From positions 1 through 33,468 of the forward strand of contig JAOTUY010000034.1 in assembly GCA_029863625.1 (NCBI GenBank): a DNA stretch of 33,468 nt, in the 5' to 3' direction. The notes under the pieces were generated by a model. That model had not been told where the DNA came from and made no database searches. It saw nothing but the letters and a program-made list of their open reading frames with translations. Shown here in pieces: positions 16,923-22,761 of the stretch (positions within the stretch are counted from its first letter, which is position 1; each line of letters starts with the position of its first letter). Source of the DNA: Acidimicrobiia bacterium. Lineage in GTDB: Bacteria; Actinomycetota; Acidimicrobiia; Spongiisociales; UBA4744. The translations under genes were made by a program, and so were the position numbers.

Positions 16923-17240
16923 TCACACGCATCCAACAGGCTTCTTGAGGCCGGCGACGTAGGACATCTTCTTGGCCGGTTTCTTCGGGAAAAGCTCGTA
17001 CAGCTCCTTGGTCGGGACGTTGGCCATGGTCGAAACCCGCCGCAGCGTCGCCGTTTGGCCTTCCCGGGCAAAGTCCTCGCGCAGGAAGCGGATGACCTTC
17101 CAGTGACCGTCGGTCAACTCGTCGATGCCGATCTCCTTGGCAAGAGCCGGAGCCAGTTCTTCGTTCCATTCGTTCGGGTCCGTCATGAACCCCTCGTCGT
17201 CCACGTGGACTTCCAAACCACCTATCAATTCCGTAGCCAT
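16923..17240 (-). CDS. DsrC/TusE-family sulfur carrier with a single C-terminal cysteine
   Basis: A 105-residue protein of the TusE/DsrC/DsvC family, usual length. Family landmarks are visible: GGLEVHVDDEGFMTDPNEWN at the N-terminus, DGHWKVIRFLR in the middle and the C-terminal arm AGLKKPVGCV. The penultimate Cys104 (CysA) is present. The second arm cysteine of dissimilatory DsrC (11 residues upstream) is replaced by Ser93. It therefore cannot form the intramolecular CysA-CysB disulfide or the DsrC trisulfide used by sulfite reductase, and is better seen as a one-cysteine persulfide carrier or a regulatory relative. No dsrAB or tRNA-thiolation genes are near. ATG 17240 has AAAGGAG 8 bases upstream. 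The gap to the upstream DUF1641 gene is 23 bases, consistent with one transcript. Confidence 0.9.
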   Translation of the reverse strand: MATELIGGLEVHVDDEGFMTDPNEWNEELAPALAKEIGIDELTDGHWKVIRFLREDFAREGQTATLRRVSTMANVPTKELYELFPKKPAKKMSYVAGLKKPVGCV

Positions 17241-17263
17241 ATGGCTATCTCCTTTCTCTACAA

Positions 17264-17968
17264 CTAGGTTGCCTCATCGGACCCGGGGCTGTCCCCAGAG
17301 ACGGTACGCAAGGTCATGAGCACCTTGGCCAGGCCTCGTTTCACGGCCGGATCTCGCATCTGCTTGATGAGAGTTCGCAAGGTGATGTTCTCGGGAATAT
17401 CCTGCTCCCGAACGGTTGAGGCCGTCCGGCTGACCAGGCCCATGATTTCCGGTTGGGTCATCTCTTTGACCGTCTGCAGGATGAGTCCGATGTTGTCGCC
17501 CAAGGCCCGGACGTCCTCCTTGGTGAAGGAGTCAACGATCTCGTCGAGAACGCCGAAGCTTTCTTGTGCGAATTCGAAGTATCCCTTTCGGTCGAATTCC
17601 TCCAGTTTCTCCATGAGCGAGATGAAGGCGCTCCGTCCGATGGGGGTGGCGTCGCGGATTAGCTCCATCATGCTTTCGAGCTGGTCGAGCATCTTTTCGA
17701 GGTTCCTGGTGTTCCGTATGAGGCGTTTGCCAAGATGGCCAAGATCGGCGAGATTGACGTATTCCTCGACCTCGTCGAGCTGTTCGACGGCCATGTCGAA
17801 GGCCTGGGAGGTGATCGGGCGCACGTCCTCAAGCAACTCCACCCACGCCTCGCGGCGCTGGCGCTGGATGACTACCTCGTTGGCGATCGCTTCCACCTGG
17901 GCGGTCAACCCGTCGAGCTTGCGATTGAGTTCCTCGAGAGAGGCCGGAGTCATGGTCGCGGTAGTCAT
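17264..17968 (-). CDS. DUF1641 domain protein
   Basis: A 234-residue, mostly helical protein with no transmembrane segment. The N-terminal third (about 8-45) looks like a coiled coil (LEELNRKLDGLTAQVEAIANE). The rest carries the DUF1641 pattern, with repeated Leu/Glu-rich helices and the segment ALGDNIGLILQTVKEMTQPEIM. ATG 17968 overlaps the stop of the upstream SQR by 4 bases (ATGA), so the two are co-translated; open frame upstream of it lies inside the SQR gene and is not real. DUF1641 proteins are known from sequence next to SQR-type flavoproteins in sulfur-oxidising prokaryotes. A scaffold or regulator of SQR is an inference, as no function is established. Confidence 0.85.
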   Translation of the reverse strand: MTTATMTPASLEELNRKLDGLTAQVEAIANEVVIQRQRREAWVELLEDVRPITSQAFDMAVEQLDEVEEYVNLADLGHLGKRLIRNTRNLEKMLDQLESMMELIRDATPIGRSAFISLMEKLEEFDRKGYFEFAQESFGVLDEIVDSFTKEDVRALGDNIGLILQTVKEMTQPEIMGLVSRTASTVREQDIPENITLRTLIKQMRDPAVKRGLAKVLMTLRTVSGDSPGSDEAT

Positions 17969-19209
17969 CGTCCTGCGCTCCATTTGCCGGCCATGGACAT
18001 CAGAGCCGGAACCGGCATTTCCTTGCCTTTGAGCAGGATGTTCCAGTACATCCAGCGGAACATCAGCTTGCCCCAATGGTTCATCTCGGTCTCTTCGAGA
18101 AGCGAGAAAGGTCCGATGCCCGGGAGCGGGTATTTGCCGGGGAGGGGTTCGGTGTCGTAGTTGAAGTCGATCAACAGGCCCTTGCCGTGTCCCGACTCGA
18201 TGTAGCAGTTGGCATGACCGTCGAATTGTTCGAGCATCTCCAGACCGTCGATGTAGCGGAGGAAGTTCTCCGTCCACAACTCGACGGCGAAGTGAGCAAC
18301 CGATCCCGCTTTCGAAGTCGGCAGGGCGGCCGCGTCCCCGAGAGCGAAGATGTTGTTGTACTTCTTCGACAAGAAGTTGTGCTTGTCGACGTGGACGTGG
18401 TTCAGTTCGTCGCCCAGGCCCGACCGTCCGACGACGGCCGCGCCCATGTTGAGCGGCACCGTCACCAGCAGGTCGTAGTCGACCTCATCTTCGGAATAGG
18501 CGATGATCTTGTTGCCTTCGAGGTCGACCCGTTCGACGTTGAAATCTGCGACCAGGCTGATTTTCTTCTCTTCCAGCATTCCGCCCAGCGCCTTTGATGC
18601 AACCGGCTTGGTGAAGGCGCCGGGCAGGGGGGTGACGAGCGTCAACTCGGTGTCGTCCCGCAGGCCTTGCTCCTGGAGCCACCAGTCGGCCAGGAAGATG
18701 AACTCGAGCGGGGCGACCGGGCACTTGAACGGCATCTCCGTGATATGCATCACGAGTTTGCCGCCCCGGAAGGTGCGGAGTTGCTTCTCCAGCTTCATCG
18801 CACCCTCGAGCGTGTAGAAGGTGTGCACGTTATCGGGGCCTTCGTCGCCGAGCGCTTCAAGACCGGGGGTTTCTTCGGGGGCAATGTGTGTTCCCGTGGC
18901 GATGACCAGGAAGTCGTAGTCGAGCCGGCGGTCACCTTCTATCTTCACCCGATTGTTGTCTGCCTCGATCTCTTCGATTTCGGCCTGGATCATGTCGACG
19001 CCGGGTGGGATGAAATCCCGCTTCGGTTTCACGACGTCATGACGGCCGTACATGCCGAAAGGGATGAAAAGAAATCCCGGCTGGTAATAGTGCGTGGGGT
19101 TCTGGTCGACGACGGTGATCTGCCATTCGTCGGCGTCGAGTCTGTGGCGGAGTTTGTTGACCACCATGGTGCCGGCAGTTCCGGCGCCCAGGACCAGCAG
19201 CTTCTTCAT
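17965..19209 (-). CDS. sqr: Sulfide:quinone oxidoreductase-type flavoprotein
   Basis: A 414-residue FAD protein. It has the N-terminal Rossmann motif GAGTAGTMVVN, the mid-chain ATGTHIAPEETPG, the redox-active Cys163 in FKCPVAP and Cys335 in HANCYIES, and the second FAD-binding stretch IFALGDAAALPTSKAG. These two cysteines match the pair that bridges the polysulfide in SQR. The third cysteine present in some SQR types is absent. The C-terminal amphipathic helix (KLMFRWMYWNILLKG) would anchor it to the membrane. It oxidises sulfide to sulfane sulfur or polysulfide and reduces quinone, probably the menaquinone made by the men genes in this window. ATG 19209 is preceded by AAGGAG. It starts 14 bases after the PocR-type regulator, in a probable operon. 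Confidence 0.9.
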   Translation of the reverse strand: MKKLLVLGAGTAGTMVVNKLRHRLDADEWQITVVDQNPTHYYQPGFLFIPFGMYGRHDVVKPKRDFIPPGVDMIQAEIEEIEADNNRVKIEGDRRLDYDFLVIATGTHIAPEETPGLEALGDEGPDNVHTFYTLEGAMKLEKQLRTFRGGKLVMHITEMPFKCPVAPLEFIFLADWWLQEQGLRDDTELTLVTPLPGAFTKPVASKALGGMLEEKKISLVADFNVERVDLEGNKIIAYSEDEVDYDLLVTVPLNMGAAVVGRSGLGDELNHVHVDKHNFLSKKYNNIFALGDAAALPTSKAGSVAHFAVELWTENFLRYIDGLEMLEQFDGHANCYIESGHGKGLLIDFNYDTEPLPGKYPLPGIGPFSLLEETEMNHWGKLMFRWMYWNILLKGKEMPVPALMSMAGKWSAGR

Positions 19210-19223
19210 TCGTGAGCTCCTTC

Positions 19224-19994
19224 TCAGCTTGTGGTAACCCCGGCGAGCGCGGCAATGGCGTCGAGCTTGCTGAAGAGTTGTTTGCGTTCGTTGGCTACTT
19301 CCGACAGAAATCTGGCGAGTCGGGGGAGGAGGGCCAGCACCCGTTGCTCGGCCTCGAGGTTGAGGTGGAAGACCTCGTCGACATGACCGGAGATGAGGCT
19401 GGCGTCGATACCAAATTCGGTGGACATTCTTTCGATCTCTTGGGCGGGTGGAGGCCAGTGGCTCGGGGCGATTCCGCCGGCGAGGATGATCCCTCTCAGT
19501 TCTGAACCGACCCGCAGATAGCTCCGGGCGCACAGCAAGCCCAGATGGCTGGGCGCAAACCGGGGGGCGAGATCGAGGTCCTGGGCCAGGTCCCGCCAAA
19601 CGGCGACGCATTGGCGAACGGCGCCCGGTTGCTCGTTGACCAGTTTGAAGAGACCGCACTGGTTGGAAGGCTCTGCGAGCGGTTCGCCCTCCATATCGGT
19701 CACCACCACCATCACACCGTGCATTTCACCGATGAGGTCGCCCAGGGACGTGATGTAATTGGATGGGAGCAGAGCGCTCAGCGAGTTGCCGTTGAGATCG
19801 AGGTCCGGACGCCGGGTCGTTGTGGCAGGGTGCATATTGCGATCCTCGAGCCAGCGGTCGATCCGATCCGCCGGGAAACGCCACTGACGTCCAACCTTCA
19901 TGGCGGGCAACTGACCCGCCTCTGCCATGCGATAGATGGTAGAGCGGTCGACCTGCAGTAGTTGTTGGAGGTCTTTGGTGGTGAGCATGCTCAT
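19224..19994 (-). CDS. Excisionase-type HTH regulator with PocR sensory domain
   Basis: A 256-residue regulator. Residues about 3-52 form a MerR/excisionase-like winged helix (TTKDLQQLLQVDRSTIYRMAEAGQLPAMKVGRQWRF), and residues about 75-230 a PocR-type ligand-binding domain (VVVTDMEGEPL, SNQCGLFKLVN, LLCARSYLRVG). Cys113, Cys129 and Cys155 fall at positions often conserved in PocR domains and could bind a metal or sense redox or sulfur state. It lies 14 bases upstream of sqr and is likely co-transcribed with it, so it is the natural candidate for controlling the sulfur operon. The start is ATG 19994 or ATG 19988; neither has an SD. No effector can be named from sequence. Confidence 0.85.
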   Translation of the reverse strand: MSMLTTKDLQQLLQVDRSTIYRMAEAGQLPAMKVGRQWRFPADRIDRWLEDRNMHPATTTRRPDLDLNGNSLSALLPSNYITSLGDLIGEMHGVMVVVTDMEGEPLAEPSNQCGLFKLVNEQPGAVRQCVAVWRDLAQDLDLAPRFAPSHLGLLCARSYLRVGSELRGIILAGGIAPSHWPPPAQEIERMSTEFGIDASLISGHVDEVFHLNLEAEQRVLALLPRLARFLSEVANERKQLFSKLDAIAALAGVTTS

Positions 19995-19999
19995 GGAGG

Positions 20000-20060
20000 G
20001 GGCCTACTGTTACTGCAGCGAATGCGGACTATGCATGTTCTGCACGCTAGATCGCTCTCT
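20000..20060 (-). promoter_or_regulatory. Promoter/operator region of the PocR-type regulator
   Basis: The 146-base gap between the VOC gene stop and the regulator start is less GC-rich than its surroundings and rich in TGCA motifs. It holds two CTGCAG palindromes and the partial inverted repeat GAATGC...GCATGTTC around 20020-20041. This is the expected place for the operon promoter and an autoregulatory site. No clear -35/-10 pair can be assigned. Confidence 0.3.
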
Positions 20061-20140
20061 GCAGCTAACTATGGGGCCAAAAGACCCTATTGAGTGGGAC
20101 CAAGGGTGGGGTTGGTGGTCGCCGGGCGTGGGGCGGCGAA

Positions 20141-20560
20141 CTATCGATACGGAGAGTCGGCAGGCAAGGGGAGTTCCTCGTAGAGCTCAAGCCGGTTTCC
20201 GTCGAGATCCCGGATCCATCCGTGCTTGCCACCTTCCCAGGCGATGCGCTGCTCGTCGACCGAGACACCTTCGACCGCCAGCCGGCTGAGGGTGCGCTCG
20301 AGATCGTCCACCCGCAGGTTGACGGTCACCCCTCGCTCGTGGGGCGGGGCGAGCGTTGTATCGGTTTGGTTGATGGCGAAGACCGGGTTCTGTCGAATCT
20401 CGCCGGAAACGAGATCGCGGGTTCGGAAGACGACATAGAAGGAGTTGTTATCGGGGTGTGTCTCGAACTCGATCTCCAGGTGACGGCGGTACCAATCTGC
20501 CAGCGCGGGCGCATCGTTGCTGTCGAGGAAGACTCCACCGATTCCCGCTACCTTCCCCAT
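20141..20560 (-). CDS. VOC (glyoxalase/bleomycin resistance) family protein
   Basis: A 139-residue vicinal-oxygen-chelate fold protein with paired beta-alpha-beta-beta-beta modules: VFLDSNDAPALADWYRRHL at the N-terminus and VDDLERTLSRLAVEGV, WIRDLDGNRLELYE in the second half, the usual glyoxalase-like closing segment. Members are metal-dependent lyases, dioxygenases or binding proteins; the substrate cannot be deduced. ATG 20560 is preceded by AAGGTG at good spacing. It lies 43 bases after the second SQR-like gene on the same strand, so it may be co-transcribed with it. Confidence 0.85.
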   Translation of the reverse strand: MGKVAGIGGVFLDSNDAPALADWYRRHLEIEFETHPDNNSFYVVFRTRDLVSGEIRQNPVFAINQTDTTLAPPHERGVTVNLRVDDLERTLSRLAVEGVSVDEQRIAWEGGKHGWIRDLDGNRLELYEELPLPADSPYR

Positions 20561-20603
20561 GCAACACCTTCTCGACGTGGCCGCTTTTCACCGTCCATCT
20601 TTT

Positions 20604-21743
20604 CTACAACCGTCCGTTTTTGACGGTGAACCAGTAGGTCCGGTTGAAAAGCCAGGTTGCGGTGTGCCAGAGACGGCTCGGTCGGAGCGGTCGAGGGGGG
20701 CGATCGTAGTCGAATACCAGAACCGTTGCCTTGCCGCCGCCCACCTCAAGCGGGCAGATCACGAGCCCCCGGTACCGCGAGCGGACCGGATTCGGGACGC
20801 GGTCCTCTATTGCGGCAACGATCTGCTCGGCGACCCGGGGGGCTTCGAAATGGGCCGTTGATCCGTTCTTGGAGGTGGGGAGATTGCTTGCGTCGCCGAC
20901 AACATAGATGTCTTTGGTCCCCAGGACGGCCATCGTGCGAGGGTCGGCAGGAATCCATCCCTGATGGTTCCCGAGGCCGGACGATGCCGCGATGGGAGCG
21001 CCCCGGTTGGGCGGGATGCTGACGGCAAGGTCGAAGGGTTCCTCCTCGCCGTTGGCAGACACGAGGGAGTGCGCCTCGACTCGTTGCAGCTGGAAACCAG
21101 TCCGAGCTTCGATTCCTTGCTTCGCGAAGAGATCGTCGACCATGCCGGCCACCGACGAAATGGGGAACACGCGATTGAGCGGCGAGGCGTAGGTGATCTT
21201 CGTCTGCTCCCGAACTCCTTTCCTGCGCAAGTACTCATCTACGAGAAGGGTGAACCCGACCGGTGCTGGTGGGCACTTGAACGGCATCGGAGGAACGGAC
21301 ACGACCAGATTTCCGCCGGAAAAACCGCGCAGTGCTTCGCGGAGGCGCTCGGCCCCAGCCGAAGAGTAGAAATCGTGCGTGGTGTGCCGCAGACCGGGGA
21401 TCTCGTCGCGGGCCAGCGTGGCACCCGTGGCGATAACGAGATAATCGAACTCGAGATGGTCTCCCCTCATCAGATCAACCCGGCGGTTGGTTACGTCGAT
21501 GTGTGAAGCTTCATCGATGACGAGACGGACTTCCCGACGCAGGAGGGCCCGGGTGTCGCGAGCCAACCACCGGGCATTGGCCTTATCGAGGGCAACGTAC
21601 AGCCACCCGGGTTGGAAAACGTGCATGCCGGTGGCGTCGACGAGCGTGATGGCGGCCTGGGTACGATCGAGATCTTTGGCCAGGAGATTGGCGGTTAGCA
21701 ACCCCCCGACACCCCCACCTACGACAACTACTCTTGCCGGCAA
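20604..21743 (-). CDS. Second SQR-like FAD-dependent oxidoreductase
   Basis: A 379-residue paralogue of the downstream sqr. It has the N-terminal FAD motif VVVVGGGVGGLLTANLL, the mid-chain ATGATLARDEIPG, redox cysteines Cys157 (FKCPPAP) and Cys330 (LVICPLEV), and the C-terminal FAD segment IYVVGDASNLPTSKNG. Both cysteines of the sulfide-oxidising centre are kept, so sulfide:quinone reductase activity is plausible, and the C-terminus (RLWHTATWLFNRTYWF) could contact the membrane. The start is TTG 21743, fixed by AGGAGG 8 bases upstream; the frame is open to about 21791, but that part is repeat sequence. A CsoR-family repressor gene and a DUF302 gene lie upstream. The two SQRs may differ in sulfide affinity or acceptor. 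Confidence 0.87.
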   Translation of the reverse strand: MPARVVVVGGGVGGLLTANLLAKDLDRTQAAITLVDATGMHVFQPGWLYVALDKANARWLARDTRALLRREVRLVIDEASHIDVTNRRVDLMRGDHLEFDYLVIATGATLARDEIPGLRHTTHDFYSSAGAERLREALRGFSGGNLVVSVPPMPFKCPPAPVGFTLLVDEYLRRKGVREQTKITYASPLNRVFPISSVAGMVDDLFAKQGIEARTGFQLQRVEAHSLVSANGEEEPFDLAVSIPPNRGAPIAASSGLGNHQGWIPADPRTMAVLGTKDIYVVGDASNLPTSKNGSTAHFEAPRVAEQIVAAIEDRVPNPVRSRYRGLVICPLEVGGGKATVLVFDYDRPPRPLRPSRLWHTATWLFNRTYWFTVKNGRL

Positions 21744-21751
21744 TTCCGTCT

Positions 21752-21757
21752 CCTCCT
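21752..21757 (-). promoter_or_regulatory. Ribosome binding site fixing the TTG start of the second SQR
   Basis: A perfect AGGAGG on the minus strand lies 8 bases before TTG 21743, which begins immediately ahead of the FAD-binding strand. It rules out the longer reading that begins in the repeat region. Confidence 0.75.
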
Positions 21758-21779
21758 GGCTTGAGGCTAGTACCCGAGT

Positions 21780-21812
21780 AGCGACCGGCAACCAGCCACT
21801 AGCAACCAGCCA
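21780..21812. repeat. Short degenerate heptanucleotide repeat
   Basis: GCAACCAGCCACTAGCAACCAGCC shows a period of 7 and 14 bases, and its units (AACCAGC, CACTAGC) resemble those of the arrays at 11539-11632. It lies just upstream of the second SQR gene's ribosome binding site. Confidence 0.55.
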
Positions 21813-21902
21813 GAAAGAGTCGAAAAAGCGGAGCGGAGACGTGCAGGCTTGATGCGTGACGCCTGTTACTTTCCCGTGGGCTGGATGCCAGAAACTCGTT
21901 GC

Positions 21903-21916
21903 CCCGGTGCACCGGG
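21903..21916. promoter_or_regulatory. Perfect 14-base palindrome upstream of second SQR
   Basis: CCCGGTGCACCGGG is fully self-complementary with no loop. It lies in the 192-base gap between the DUF302 gene stop and the second SQR start. The absence of a loop favours a dimeric repressor site over a hairpin, though GC-rich flanks also allow a weak terminator. The remaining gap contains the heptanucleotide repeat and no gene. Confidence 0.35.
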
Positions 21917-21935
21917 TATGGGCCCGGCAGCCGGT

Positions 21936-22334
21936 TCACGCCTCGAGTCGGGCGAGCGCCTTCTGGAGCCGGCCCCGCGCTTCCGTGGCGATATCCTGCA
22001 GCTCGGGATTGTCGGTTACGTCGGCCATCAACTGCGGCTCGAGGGCCGCTACGACCGTCTTATCGCCCTTGACGTAGACCACCACGTTGCATGGCAGCAG
22101 CAACCCCAGGTCCTCTTCTGCTTCCAGCCCCCGGTAGGCCAGGAGCGGGTTGCAGGCTCCGAGAATCTTGTAGGGAGCTCGATCGACTCCCAGTTTCTGT
22201 TTTAGCGTGGCGGCGACGTCGATTTCGCTGAGAATCCCGAAGCCTTCACTCGCCAGGCTCTCGCTGATCGCCGCCTCGGCCTCGGCCATCGAACGGCTCG
22301 TGGTCACAACCATTCCGTAGCGGGTCTGTTTCAT
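21936..22334 (-). CDS. DUF302 domain protein
   Basis: A 132-residue protein of the DUF302 family. The conserved pattern is present: FGILSEIDVAATLKQKLG, then LGACNPLLAYRGL with Cys61 and LLLPCNVVVY with Cys81. No signal peptide or membrane segment is visible, so it is cytosolic. The biochemical role of DUF302 is not established; its two conserved cysteines and its position between a CsoR-family repressor and an SQR point to thiol or metal chemistry. ATG 22334 is preceded by GGGAGAG, and the gap from the repressor gene is 12 bases, so the two share a transcript. Confidence 0.88.
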   Translation of the reverse strand: MKQTRYGMVVTTSRSMAEAEAAISESLASEGFGILSEIDVAATLKQKLGVDRAPYKILGACNPLLAYRGLEAEEDLGLLLPCNVVVYVKGDKTVVAALEPQLMADVTDNPELQDIATEARGRLQKALARLEA

Positions 22335-22346
22335 TGCACTCTCCCG

Positions 22347-22616
22347 TTAGGCCAGCGTCATGAAGAGCTTCTCGAGCTCTTGTGGGGTGTAACCCGATGC
22401 TGCCGCAGATTCCTCATCGAGAAGGCAGCTCTTGAGGTGCGCGGCGAGCATCTTGTAGGCAACCCGGTCGAGGGCCTTCGAGGCCGCCGCTATCTGTTGC
22501 ACAACATCCCGGCACTCGCGACTACTTTCCACCATACGCGCAATGCCGGCAACCTGACCTTCAATTCGGCGCAGACGCGGCATCACTTCTGCGATGGTGG
22601 CGTCATCCAGTTGCAT
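22347..22616 (-). CDS. CsoR/CstR-family metal- or persulfide-sensing repressor
   Basis: An 89-residue, all-helical repressor of the CsoR/RcnR/CstR family: MPRLRRIEGQVAGIARMVE, then Cys35, His60 and Cys64 in SSRECRDV and AAHLKSC. The Cys-His-Cys set matches the Cu(I) ligands of CsoR; persulfide-sensing CstR keeps the two cysteines but lacks this histidine. Ligands therefore suggest copper, while the context (SQR, DUF302, no copper exporter) suggests sulfur. ATG 22616 was chosen because GGAGG lies 5 bases upstream; an in-frame ATG at 22628 would sit on that site. A matching palindrome 15 bases upstream of the start implies autorepression of this operon. Confidence 0.9.
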   Translation of the reverse strand: MQLDDATIAEVMPRLRRIEGQVAGIARMVESSRECRDVVQQIAAASKALDRVAYKMLAAHLKSCLLDEESAAASGYTPQELEKLFMTLA

Positions 22617-22630
22617 CGAGACCTCCATTG

Positions 22631-22648
22631 CATACCCTATGGGGTATG
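22631..22648. promoter_or_regulatory. CsoR-type operator palindrome
   Basis: CATACCC (22631-22637) and GGGTATG (22642-22648) form a perfect inverted repeat around TATG. The ATACCC...GGGTAT pattern with a short AT-containing centre is the form of CsoR/CstR operators. It lies immediately upstream of the repressor gene's ribosome binding site, where binding would block transcription of the repressor, DUF302 and possibly SQR genes. The divergent ATPase gene begins 113 bases away on the other side. Confidence 0.7.
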
Positions 22649-22761
22649 TTACTCCGGGTGGTTGAACGGCGTGCTGGGGTCGAGTTCTCTTGGTGCCGTG
22701 CAGCCCGGTTCACTGGATGCCCGACATCCGTCGCTCCGTTGTCTTCTAGAGTCGACCCGGC

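Noticed and set aside
16923..17240. Dissimilatory sulfite reductase pathway
   Set aside because: The DsrC-like protein lacks the second arm cysteine and no dsrAB, dsrMKJOP or apr genes are in the window.
17969..18277. Extension of the DUF1641 frame into the SQR gene
   Set aside because: It lies inside the SQR coding sequence; the ATGA overlap at 17965-17968 is the natural start.
19993..20289. A plus-strand frame beginning with a cysteine cluster (C-x-C-x2-C-x2-C-x2-C) antisense to the PocR-type regulator's promoter region
   Set aside because: The cluster comes from repeated TGC in a promoter-like stretch, no SD precedes the ATG, and the rest of the frame is the antisense of the VOC gene.
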